Below are positions 1 through 5,789 of a stretch of DNA of 5,789 nucleotides, piece by piece. Below the pieces are notes generated by a model. That model worked only from the letters and a program-made list of their open reading frames with translations, ran no database searches and had not been told where the DNA came from. Each line of letters starts with the position of its first letter. Position 1 is the first letter of the stretch. A program made the translations under genes and the position numbers. The DNA lies in contig JAVRLS010000064.1 of NCBI GenBank assembly GCA_031961205.1, forward strand, positions 1-5,789. The letters run 5' to 3'. The DNA comes from JAVRLS01 sp031961205. Lineage in GTDB: Archaea > Thermoplasmatota > Thermoplasmata > Thermoplasmatales > Thermoplasmataceae.

Positions 1-15
1 CATGAATATCGGTAA

Positions 16-21
16 GGTGAT
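16..21 (+). promoter_or_regulatory. Shine-Dalgarno of the aldo/keto reductase gene
   Basis: GGTGAT matches the archaeal anti-Shine-Dalgarno (complement of GGAGGTGAT) and lies three bases before the TTG at position 25. An in-frame TAA at 13-15 prevents any longer start. The ATG at 20 and the ATG at 33 are in other frames. The site therefore supports TTG 25 as the start, although the spacer is short. Confidence 0.55.
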
Positions 22-24
22 GGA

Positions 25-810
25 TTGATATTATGCAACAGGAAGGTATCCGATGTGGGGCTCGGAACATGGAAAATGGGCGGATCCTTCGCATCATCAA
101 GATCTGATGATAGAAGGTATGTGGATGCAATTCGTTATGCTATCAATTCCGGAATCAACGTCATAGATACAGCGGAAATGTACGGAAGCGGGCATGCTGA
201 GGAAATTGTCTCTGAATCGATCAAAGGAATAGACAGGGATGGATTGTTCATCATATCAAAGGTATGGCCAACGCACCTGAAATACGATTCGGTTATCAGG
301 TCATGCAACGAAAGCGTGAAAAGGCTGGGAACTTATATCGATCTCTATCTCATACACTGGCCATCCCATGATGTTCCGCTTTCTGAAACAATGGGGGCGA
401 TGGAGAAGCTTGTGGATTCGGGGCAGATACGAAACATAGGTGTCAGTAATTTCTCAGTAAGCGACATGGAGGAGGCATTTTCATGCATGAAGAAATACGA
501 TGTTTCGGCAAATGAAATCGAGTATAACTTCCGCAATAAATCAGCGGAGAATGACGTCATACCGTGGTGTGAGAAAAACGGCGTAGAGATCATCGCATAC
601 TCTCCGCTGAATAAGGGTGATTTCAGCGGGTTGAAGCACATTTCAGAGAAGCATGGAATTCCTCCCGTGAAGCTTGCCATAGGCTACGCAAAAAGGAGAA
701 GCCTGCCAATACCGAAGGGATCGACCAGGGATCATATAGATGAAATCGCTGAATCCATGCATTATAACATCGAAGATGATGTTTACAACGAAATAAAAAA
801 TATCCGGTAA
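25..810 (+). CDS. Aldo/keto reductase, YeaE-like (NADP-dependent aldehyde reductase)
   Basis: A cytosolic NAD(P)H-dependent oxidoreductase of the aldo/keto reductase fold (TIM barrel), 261 residues. The catalytic tetrad is complete: Asp48 and Tyr53 in DTAEMYG, Lys79 in SKVWP, and His111 in LYLIHWPS. Other family marks are GLGTW (12-16), GVSNFS (139-144), AYSPL (191-195), and the cofactor phosphate-binding motif IPKGSTR (229-235). The pairing of DTAEMYG with a PWC...AYSPL stretch resembles, from memory, E. coli YeaE, a methylglyoxal reductase, so small reactive aldehydes are plausible substrates; the true one cannot be read from sequence. It is somewhat shorter than typical members (about 270-290), with a compact N-terminus. 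The start is TTG, because an in-frame stop lies just upstream and GGTGAT precedes it. It converges on the metal-repressor gene and is not part of that operon. A preceding plus-strand gene may end within the first 28 bases. Confidence 0.92.
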   Translation: MILCNRKVSDVGLGTWKMGGSFASSRSDDRRYVDAIRYAINSGINVIDTAEMYGSGHAEEIVSESIKGIDRDGLFIISKVWPTHLKYDSVIRSCNESVKRLGTYIDLYLIHWPSHDVPLSETMGAMEKLVDSGQIRNIGVSNFSVSDMEEAFSCMKKYDVSANEIEYNFRNKSAENDVIPWCEKNGVEIIAYSPLNKGDFSGLKHISEKHGIPPVKLAIGYAKRRSLPIPKGSTRDHIDEIAESMHYNIEDDVYNEIKNIR

Positions 811-835
811 AAAACATGCTTTTCAATGTCCTTTT
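809..835. terminator. Candidate bidirectional oligo-T terminator between convergent genes
   Basis: The gap between the two convergent stop codons is only 32 bases. On the plus strand it contains two T4 tracts (820-823 and 832-835), suited to ending the reductase transcript. On the minus strand an uninterrupted T6 (complement of A at 809-814) lies downstream of the repressor stop, with a further T-rich stretch (791-800) just inside the reductase gene. Archaeal RNA polymerase can terminate on oligo-T without a strong hairpin, and no convincing stem is seen here. The call rests on position and T-tracts alone. Confidence 0.35.
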
Positions 836-842
836 CTGAGGG

Positions 843-1550
843 TTACTTCATTACTGTGAACCTGATCGCTTTCAAGACATCGGCGCTTATTTCCGTCCTT
901 TTTCTATCGATTTCAAAATAATATTTTCCATCATTTATGAATTTTATCCTTGAATCTGGATAAACATTGATAGAGGATAGAAATTTGAGTATATCCCTGG
1001 ATTCGTATATAACCCTTGAAAATACAACCTCATGTTCACCGTCAAGCGTTGAGATATCCAGATCATCCGGCATGGCAGCATTGCCATTAACGTCCGGTAT
1101 CGGATTCCCGTGCGGGCACCTTGTTGAACCGAACCTTTTCAGGGTATTCTCTATGATCTCCTCGGTCATTCCATGCTCTATGCCCATTGCCTGTTCATCA
1201 ACCTCTTCCCAGGGGATTCCAACACACCTGTTCAGGAGAATTTCAGCAACACGGTGCTTTCTCAGGAAAATATTAGCCATCCTGTTTCCCTCTGCGGTGA
1301 GAAGATACCGGCCTTTTCCCGACTTTTCTATCAGGTTTGAATTTATCAGCCGGTTAATCTCGTCCCTGACACTCTGCCTCCTCACGCCAAGAGTATGTGA
1401 AATATCGGAAAAAGACGCAAAGCCCTTGTATTCTATAAGCTCATTCATGATCTTTAAATAATCTTCCTCAGTGACGCTCACTCTTTTCCTCTCAGAATCA
1501 GATGCGCCCTGCGAATCCTTCATGTTCCTGTATTTTTCTCCCGGAGTCAT
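843..1550 (-). CDS. DtxR/MntR-family metal-dependent transcriptional repressor
   Basis: A cytosolic dimeric DNA-binding protein, 235 residues, that represses metal-homeostasis genes when loaded with Fe(II) or Mn(II). Domains in order: a charged N-terminal extension (1-25); a winged helix-turn-helix (about 27-90, recognition region near GVRRQSVRDEINRLI); the metal-binding dimerisation domain (about 92-152, with RKHRVAE, AMGIEHGM and CPHGNPIP); and an SH3-like FeoA-type C-terminal domain (about 165-235). Aligned by eye to DtxR, the ancillary site has His99, Glu103 and Asp118 (His98 in DtxR). The primary site has Asp30 (Met10 in DtxR, Asp8 in MntR), Met122 (Cys102 in DtxR), Glu125 and His126. 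This mix makes the Fe/Mn preference uncertain. It is the last gene of the minus-strand operon, five bases after the radical SAM stop. ATG 1550 has only a weak TGAT upstream; ATG 1523 (Met10) is an alternative start. Autoregulation is plausible but unproven. Confidence 0.9.
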   Translation of the reverse strand: MTPGEKYRNMKDSQGASDSERKRVSVTEEDYLKIMNELIEYKGFASFSDISHTLGVRRQSVRDEINRLINSNLIEKSGKGRYLLTAEGNRMANIFLRKHRVAEILLNRCVGIPWEEVDEQAMGIEHGMTEEIIENTLKRFGSTRCPHGNPIPDVNGNAAMPDDLDISTLDGEHEVVFSRVIYESRDILKFLSSINVYPDSRIKFINDGKYYFEIDRKRTEISADVLKAIRFTVMK

Positions 1551-1555
1551 AATTA

Positions 1556-2707
1556 TCAGTAAATTGCTTCCCTCAGATCGTACTTCACTATCGGTATCCC
1601 GATATCTCTGCCGTTCATGTCACTGAACGTTTCTGATATTGATCTCTTGAGCGATTCTGACTGCGCTTCCTTCTCCCCGTCGGTAAGCGTGCCAAGTTCG
1701 CCTGAAATTTTAAAGTATTCGGCATCTTCATATTCAATTATTGGTGATATATAAATGATGTCACCCTTTCCGAGGTCCATCTGTGAGATGACAGAGGCTG
1801 TGCTCTCAACATGATCCGAATAATACTTTTTTCCACCCGCACCGGCCATGACGATGATGCCAATATCCATGCCTGATGATTTTATCTTGTTTACCATGTT
1901 GATGGCTTCGGAAACGTTCATCAGCTTATTGAGCAGCCTCAGCACATCCGGGCTTCCCGATTCCATCCCCAGGTAAACGCGCTTCATCCCGTGCCTGGCC
2001 ATTTCCTCGAATTCAATTTCGCCCTTTTTCTTCTGCGTGGATATTGCATCTATGAATGAGTATACGGGGAGCTTCAGATCGTTATTGATCGTATCAAGGA
2101 TTGAAATGAGCATCTTCTGATCGATATTCACGGCGTTTGCGTCGCCAAGAAAAACTGTACGTCTGGATTTTATACCATTTCCAAAATATTCCTTAACGCT
2201 TTCAAGATGCTTGAGGAATTCGGGCATGTTTTTTATTGAATAGTCCCTGTCCTTGTAAAGGCGGCAGAATGTGCACCTGTTCCAGTAGCATCCCCTTGTG
2301 ACCTGGAGGTATATTGAAAAATACTGGTCCGGGGGTATTATCGGGACTGCACCGGAGTAGATGCTTTCCATCCTTTCAGCATCAGACTTCAGAAAGTCAT
2401 AATTAAGTTCAGGAAACGCACCTGCGGCACTCTTGATTTCATCATCGTTTATCTCCTTAAGGCCCGCTTTCAAAAATGAATATGCCTGATTCGTTACGCT
2501 TTCAGCTTCATTTTCGTCTATGAATCCCAGGTCCCTCTTTCCATCCTGCCACGATATCTTCAGGAACCTGTTGTCAAGGGAACGCCTGTAAGTTTTTCCT
2601 TCGTTCATGAAGAACACAATCCTTCCGCTGTAATCAACGGTAACTACTGTATTCGAATCCCTTTCAATGCTTATATTCCCGTTATCAATCTTTCCGAATA
2701 TTGCCAT
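1556..2707 (-). CDS. Radical SAM protein of unassigned function (CX4CX2C cluster motif)
   Basis: A probable [4Fe-4S] enzyme, 383 residues, that cleaves S-adenosylmethionine to start radical chemistry. The product is unknown. The N-terminal 110 residues are predicted beta-rich then helical, have no motif I can name, and include GKTYRRSLDNRF (37-48). The radical SAM core spans about 128-330. Cluster ligands are Cys140, Cys145 and Cys148 in TRGCYWNRCTFC, a CX4CX2C spacing confirmed codon by codon rather than the usual CX3CX2C. Further core marks are FLGDAN (186-191), YLGMESGSP (245-253) followed by LLNKLMN, and VMAGAGGKKYYSDHV (286-300). The last two resemble COG1032/Elp3-HemN-like relatives. 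No B12-binding domain, TRAM domain or extra cysteine-rich cluster is visible, which argues against MiaB-type methylthiotransferases. The gene lies nine bases after the ABC permease stop and five before the repressor start. The ATG at 2707 has only a weak ribosome site. Confidence 0.88.
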   Translation of the reverse strand: MAIFGKIDNGNISIERDSNTVVTVDYSGRIVFFMNEGKTYRRSLDNRFLKISWQDGKRDLGFIDENEAESVTNQAYSFLKAGLKEINDDEIKSAAGAFPELNYDFLKSDAERMESIYSGAVPIIPPDQYFSIYLQVTRGCYWNRCTFCRLYKDRDYSIKNMPEFLKHLESVKEYFGNGIKSRRTVFLGDANAVNIDQKMLISILDTINNDLKLPVYSFIDAISTQKKKGEIEFEEMARHGMKRVYLGMESGSPDVLRLLNKLMNVSEAINMVNKIKSSGMDIGIIVMAGAGGKKYYSDHVESTASVISQMDLGKGDIIYISPIIEYEDAEYFKISGELGTLTDGEKEAQSESLKRSISETFSDMNGRDIGIPIVKYDLREAIY

Positions 2708-2716
2708 TTTACCATC

Positions 2717-3523
2717 TCATTCCTTTATTCCTGCCTCGGATACGAAATAAACAAGCAGCAAAAGCACCACAGTCAGTGCGAAAAGAGCCAGCATGTAGGA
2801 TTCCACGGTGAGGGCCTGTGAATGCGATAGCACGCCGTTGATTATTACAAGTCTTATTGATTCTGCAGACCATGATACGGGGTTGTATTTTGCAACGGTA
2901 CTCAGCCAAGATACCATGAGATCTGGCGGAAAGAGCGCATAACTTGCAAACATGAGCGGCAGGTTTACAAGATTCGTTATGCCCATTATCGTCTCCATCC
3001 TTGTCATCCTTATGGCTATGATGCTGAATATGGAAGAAAAGACGAATGATATCATAAGAACAGCGGATACAAGAATGAGGGCATCCGTTAAATTGAATCC
3101 GGTAGATACTTTTAAGCCATCCGGAATTATGAGGGCAATAACCACGAGTATCACAACCTGGACGAGTATTCTCACTATCGATGCAATTATCCTTGAGAAG
3201 ACTATAGAACTCCTCTTTATTGGCGAAACAAGAAATCTCCCGAGAATTCCGAGTCTCCTGTCCCATATTATATTTATTCCGGAGAACATACCGGTGAAGA
3301 GCCCGGTTATTGTCAGTATTCCGCCAAGTATGTAAGTTATGTAGTCTTTGGCACCACCAAAGAATGCCTGCGCCAATTCCGGAGACCCGAATTTTGCTAT
3401 ATCGAATGCACTACCGAAAAGTATTATCCAGAAAACGGGCTGCAGCAGGCCGACAGTCAGGAATGTGGGATTCCTGTACCAGCGTTTCAATTCGCGGACA
3501 GTCAAGGGAAGCAAACCGCCCAT
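2717..3523 (-). CDS. ABC-2 type transporter permease (DrrB/NodJ-like)
   Basis: An integral membrane subunit of an ABC exporter, 268 residues, the usual size for the ABC-2 family. Six membrane segments can be placed by hydrophobicity at about 21-40, 62-86, 107-133, 147-171, 178-198 and 241-262. The cytoplasmic N-terminus carries the amphipathic stretch LTVRELKRWYRNP, and the loop after the second segment has WDRRLGILGRFLVSP (87-101), the family's conserved coupling region contacting the ATPase. NPVSW (214-218), before the last segment, is also typical. Two copies should pair with two copies of the upstream ATPase. Its ATG directly follows the ATPase TAA, with a strong GGAGG in the ATPase's last codons, so the two are translationally linked. 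The family exports drugs, lipids, polysaccharides or peptides; the substrate here cannot be told from sequence. Confidence 0.92.
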   Translation of the reverse strand: MGGLLPLTVRELKRWYRNPTFLTVGLLQPVFWIILFGSAFDIAKFGSPELAQAFFGGAKDYITYILGGILTITGLFTGMFSGINIIWDRRLGILGRFLVSPIKRSSIVFSRIIASIVRILVQVVILVVIALIIPDGLKVSTGFNLTDALILVSAVLMISFVFSSIFSIIAIRMTRMETIMGITNLVNLPLMFASYALFPPDLMVSWLSTVAKYNPVSWSAESIRLVIINGVLSHSQALTVESYMLALFALTVVLLLLVYFVSEAGIKE

Positions 3524-4522
3524 TTATCTCAGCCTCCTGATATTCTGCATTATCTTGTTGAACTGCTGCGGATTTGTATCCTCCTGTATATCTGAACCCG
3601 TGTATTCAAGAAATACCTCATCAAGCGATGGTTTCTTGACGTTTATTGTTACAGGCGATATGTTTCTGCTCGAAAGAAACTGAAGTATCAGCGGAAGCTT
3701 GATATCAGCGTTTTCCACCTTCATCCTGACCTTTCTGTCCGTCACCGATATTGAAATCGCATCAGGATATGATGAAACTGCATCCGCATCTTCCTGCCTT
3801 GAAAACTCCATCAGGATTATATCTCCCTTCAGGCTCTTCTTAAGTTCTTCTGATGTGCCGGAAACAATAATTTTTCCGTGATCTATTATGGAAATTTCAT
3901 CTGCAAGCTCATCTACTTCTTCAAGATAGTGTGATGTGAGTATTATCGTCAGCCCGAGCTGTTCCTTGACCTGGCGTATATACCGCCACAGATTTGCCCT
4001 TGTATTCACGTCCAGGCCAAGGGTCGGTTCATCAAGAAAGAGTATTTGTGGCGCATTCACTAGACCGCATATAAGCTCAAGGCGTTTCCTCATCCCTCCA
4101 GAGTACTGGCTGACATACCTGTTTCCCCATTCCTCAAGATCGACCATCTTCAGAAGATCCGTTATCCGTTCCCTCGAAACATCTTTCGGTATGTTATAGA
4201 AACCTGCAATCATCTGCAAATTCTCAATGCCCTTTAAGTCTGCATCCGTGGTCAGATCCTGCGGAACAACGCCTATTATTTTACGGATCTTCGAAGCATC
4301 CTTCTTCAGATCGTAGCCTGAAATTATGGCATCGCCGGAGGTTGGTTGCAGGCTCGTCGTAAGCATCTTTATGGTTGTGGTTTTTCCTGCACCGTTCTTT
4401 CCAAGAAGGCCGTAAACTTCATTTCTACCGATATTCAGGTTTATCCCGTCAACCGCCCTTATATTGCCCTTATAAATTTTTGTTAAACCCTTTGTTTCAA
4501 TTATATTTTCCAACAATACCAC
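3524..4522 (-). CDS. ABC transporter ATP-binding protein (DrrA-like)
   Basis: The cytoplasmic nucleotide-binding subunit that powers the adjacent ABC-2 permease, 332 residues. All ATPase motifs are intact: Walker A GKNGAGKTT (41-49), Q-loop Gln88 in VVPQD, signature YSGGMRKR (140-147), Walker B ILFLDEP (160-166, catalytic Glu165), D-loop GLD (169-171) and switch His198. Residues about 230-305 form the accessory C-terminal domain of DrrA-type proteins, ending in PSLDEVFLEYTG (298-309). A polar tail rich in Gln and Asn follows (310-332). The longest frame starts at GTG 4522, but GGGTGGT at 4518-4524 would serve better as ribosome site for TTG 4516 or TTG 4513; the latter gives a protein starting MENIIETKGLTK, like typical homologues. 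It is the first gene of the operon, preceded by a promoter-like AT-rich region. Confidence 0.93.
   Translation of the reverse strand: MVLLENIIETKGLTKIYKGNIRAVDGINLNIGRNEVYGLLGKNGAGKTTTIKMLTTSLQPTSGDAIISGYDLKKDASKIRKIIGVVPQDLTTDADLKGIENLQMIAGFYNIPKDVSRERITDLLKMVDLEEWGNRYVSQYSGGMRKRLELICGLVNAPQILFLDEPTLGLDVNTRANLWRYIRQVKEQLGLTIILTSHYLEEVDELADEISIIDHGKIIVSGTSEELKKSLKGDIILMEFSRQEDADAVSSYPDAISISVTDRKVRMKVENADIKLPLILQFLSSRNISPVTINVKKPSLDEVFLEYTGSDIQEDTNPQQFNKIMQNIRRLR
3533..3537 (-). promoter_or_regulatory. Strong Shine-Dalgarno for the ABC-2 permease
   Basis: On the minus strand GGAGG lies inside the last codons of the ATPase gene, nine bases before the permease ATG at 3523. It is the best match to the archaeal anti-Shine-Dalgarno in the operon. 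It fixes the permease start and suggests the permease is made efficiently from the shared message. Confidence 0.7.
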
Positions 4523-4524
4523 CC
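4518..4524 (-). promoter_or_regulatory. Shine-Dalgarno-like GGGTGGT deciding the ATPase start
   Basis: Read on the minus strand, GGGTGGT overlaps the annotated GTG codon (4522-4520) and sits four bases before TTG 4513 and one base before TTG 4516. As a close variant of GGTGAT it favours initiation at a TTG a few codons inside the longest frame. This mirrors the reductase gene, where GGTGAT stands three bases before a TTG. If the message were leaderless or the spacing too short, GTG 4522 would remain possible. Confidence 0.4.
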
Positions 4525-4562
4525 TTATTTTTTCCTTTGTATTATTGTGCTATGACCTCTGT

Positions 4563-4589
4563 ATAGTTATCGATATTAAGATATACTAT
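4563..4589 (-). repeat. Imperfect inverted repeat / possible 5'-UTR hairpin upstream of the ATPase
   Basis: The arms 4563-4571 and 4580-4589 pair as nine base pairs with a single bulged base at 4584 and an eight-base loop (4572-4579). It abuts the palindrome at 4592-4603. Depending on where transcription starts, it is either a second operator-like dyad or a hairpin at the 5' end of the message. It is AT-rich, so part of the symmetry could be chance. Confidence 0.35.
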
Positions 4590-4591
4590 TT

Positions 4592-4603
4592 AACAAATTT
4601 GTT
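4592..4603. promoter_or_regulatory. Perfect 12-base palindrome, candidate operator
   Basis: AACAAATTTGTT is fully self-complementary, and with one mismatched pair the symmetry extends to 18 bases (TTTAACAAATTTGTTTAA, 4589-4606). It lies between one candidate TATA box (4611-4618) and the expected transcription start, a common position for archaeal repressor sites, and overlaps a second candidate TATA region (4581-4593). It does not resemble the GC-containing DtxR/IdeR consensus I know, so the operon's own repressor is not obviously the ligand. Confidence 0.4.
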
Positions 4604-4610
4604 TAACTGA

Positions 4611-4618
4611 TTAATAAA
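4611..4618 (-). promoter_or_regulatory. Candidate TATA box of the exporter operon
   Basis: Minus-strand TTTATTAA is a good archaeal TATA-like element, preceded upstream by purine-rich bases (GAAATGATA) that could act as the BRE. A start about 25 bases downstream would fall near 4588, giving a leader of about 65-75 bases. A competing element, TTAAATAGTATAT (4593-4581), would place the start near 4560. Which is used cannot be settled by eye, but one of them is expected, because the ATPase is the first gene of the operon and the preceding gene ends 184 bases upstream. Confidence 0.35.
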
Positions 4619-4634
4619 TATCATTTCACGACCG

Positions 4635-4649
4635 TTTTTTTCATTTTTT
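4635..4649. other. Twin A/T tracts in the intergenic region
   Basis: The plus strand carries T7 (4635-4641) and T6 (4644-4649) separated by CA. These read as A6 and A7 on the minus strand, the coding strand of both flanking genes. They lie roughly 20-40 bases upstream of the candidate TATA box and could bend the DNA. In the plus direction they would stop antisense transcripts. No terminator of this strength is seen on the minus strand after the permease gene, where only TTATATTT (4688-4695) is present. Confidence 0.3.
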
Positions 4650-4706
4650 CGAATCGTTTTCAGTAAATAATTACGGATCAGGCCTTGAAATATAAGGTTC
4701 AGTATT

Positions 4707-5789
4707 TCACAGCGAGAAATCGCCAAGATACTGCAATTTTTCCTTGAACCTTGATCTTATGATCACCGCCGATATAATTATTATGGCTATCACTATAAAA
4801 GATGCATATATGGCCGCAGCGAAGCTGAAGTTGAAAAATACTGCGGCCCACACCGCCATTATAAGGGTTGCCGTCGATATAGAGGGTATGACAAGATACT
4901 TTATGTAATCTGCATGATGCATTTTTATTCTTTTCTTCATGAAGAGATAAAGGGATGAATTTGTGAGTATATGAACAATATAAATTATTGGCGCTTCCAG
5001 TATAAGCAGGAAGACAGATGATGAGAGGAGGGCATTCATAGGATTCAAGCCAGCCAAATATTCGAAGGATATTCCTGAAACTACGACGATTATGGATGAT
5101 ATCACTGCAAGTGTTATCATGGCCATCGTCGGAGTGCCATTGTTATTATTCGTTGCGGAAAGAAACTTTGGAAGGACGCCTTCTCTGGACATTGAGAAGA
5201 GAACGCGGGTGGCATTTGTGCCGAGCGATACCGTTGCGGTAAAGAATGAGTTCAGTACAATAACTATGAGGGCAAGAAACAGGCCGATGCTCAGGTATCC
5301 AAACTTGGACCGGTAAATGTACAGCAGTGGATATGGCTGTGTCTGGCTTCCAAAGGAAAACATGTTGCTGAATCCCCACGCTATTACCTGGGCATATGAC
5401 GAAAGTATTATTGTAACCCCGAGAATTATGACCGTTATTATTATTGCAAGCGGTACGTTCTTCTTTGGCTTTTTTGTCTCCTCAGCTATGGGTATTGAAC
5501 CGCCAATGCCCACATATGCACCTATTGAATAAACCATCATTGCAAATACTGCGAAGGGATCGTTTCCGAGAGGCGCCGGAGTAAATGGGAGTGCAGATAA
5601 TGAATTACGATACATCACTATCAGCGCTATGGATGTTATTATAAGGAAGCCGATTTCAATGAAAATTGTGTATGATACATATTTCAGGGATGGCCTGACA
5701 CCCATGTATATAAGAAAAGATACAAGAAAGATAAAAAATATTGAAACGGGTATCCACATTATGTCCGGATCAGGGATTGATAACCCGAT
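4707..5789 (-). CDS. APC-superfamily amino-acid permease, C-terminal part (start outside window)
   Basis: A secondary transporter of the cytoplasmic membrane, probably importing amino acids with protons. The frame stays open to the window edge, so the first visible ATG (5759) is internal; ten more in-frame codons precede it, leaving about 360 residues visible. Numbered from Met 5759, the family hallmark GGSIPIAEETKKPKKNVP lies at 86-103 and corresponds to transmembrane segment 6 and the following loop. TRVLFSMSREGVLPKF (184-199) matches the conserved loop after segment 8. About nine hydrophobic segments can be counted (near 1-19, 31-50, 68-92, 103-128, 150-180, 212-236, 243-265, 289-309, 313-334). 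Full members have about 12 segments and 450-520 residues, so roughly 100-150 N-terminal residues are missing. An NNNN run (204-207) sits in a loop. It has the same orientation as the exporter operon, but the 184-base gap with promoter-like signals suggests a separate unit. Confidence 0.9.
   Translation of the reverse strand: MGLSIPDPDIMWIPVSIFFIFLVSFLIYMGVRPSLKYVSYTIFIEIGFLIITSIALIVMYRNSLSALPFTPAPLGNDPFAVFAMMVYSIGAYVGIGGSIPIAEETKKPKKNVPLAIIITVIILGVTIILSSYAQVIAWGFSNMFSFGSQTQPYPLLYIYRSKFGYLSIGLFLALIVIVLNSFFTATVSLGTNATRVLFSMSREGVLPKFLSATNNNNGTPTMAMITLAVISSIIVVVSGISFEYLAGLNPMNALLSSSVFLLILEAPIIYIVHILTNSSLYLFMKKRIKMHHADYIKYLVIPSISTATLIMAVWAAVFFNFSFAAAIYASFIVIAIIIISAVIIRSRFKEKLQYLGDFSL

Noticed and set aside
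1..28. End of a preceding plus-strand gene
   Set aside because: Two frames could supply a C-terminus (stop at 13-15 or at 26-28), but too few codons are visible to choose between them or to recognise a protein.
967..1461. 164-codon open frame on the plus strand opposite the metal repressor
   Set aside because: It is antisense to a well-supported DtxR-family gene, has no recognisable motifs and no ribosome site worth noting.
2709..3266. 185-codon open frame on the minus strand inside the permease gene
   Set aside because: It overlaps the ABC-2 permease in another frame and gives a Cys/His-rich product without family features, while the permease frame has clear membrane segments and motifs. 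It is a shadow frame.
4678..4698. Possible hairpin terminator after the amino-acid permease
   Set aside because: Only a four-pair stem (CCTT/AAGG around an AT loop) and an AGGCCT hexamer are present, with no T-run following on the minus strand. It is too weak to call.
5146..5379. Minus-strand 77-codon frame inside the amino-acid permease
   Set aside because: Out of frame with the permease and without any motif. The permease hallmarks in the main frame explain this stretch.

Overview
The window looks like chromosomal DNA of an archaeon, most probably one of the Thermoplasmata (Thermoplasma, Ferroplasma and relatives). Visible support: ribosome-binding sites of the GGTGAT/GGAGG type, heavy use of AGG/AGA for arginine and ATA for isoleucine, TTG or GTG starts, an AT-rich intergenic region with TATA-like boxes, and protein families common in heterotrophic acidophilic archaea. 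The lineage is an inference from style, since no rRNA or other marker gene is present.

Layout: (1) 25-810, plus strand, an aldo/keto reductase of the YeaE-like type with a complete catalytic tetrad. (2) A 32-base convergent gap (811-842). (3) 843-4522, minus strand, four tightly packed genes. In transcription order these are a DrrA-type ABC ATPase, an ABC-2 membrane permease (directly abutting, behind a strong Shine-Dalgarno), a radical SAM enzyme of unassigned function (9-base gap) and a DtxR/MntR-type metal-dependent repressor (5-base gap). The spacing says operon. (4) 4523-4706, a 184-base AT-rich intergenic region holding the likely operon promoter, with two adjoining dyad symmetries. (5) 4707 to the window edge, minus strand, the C-terminal part of an APC-superfamily amino-acid permease whose start lies outside the window.

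The ATPase and permease should form one exporter, two copies of each. The repressor would sense Fe(II) or Mn(II) and may control the operon. The radical SAM enzyme between them has no assigned substrate. Its position suggests a metal-linked modification or biosynthetic step tied to the exported compound, but that is inference. The flanking reductase and permease appear to be separate transcription units. No tRNA, rRNA, CRISPR array, insertion sequence or prophage gene was seen.
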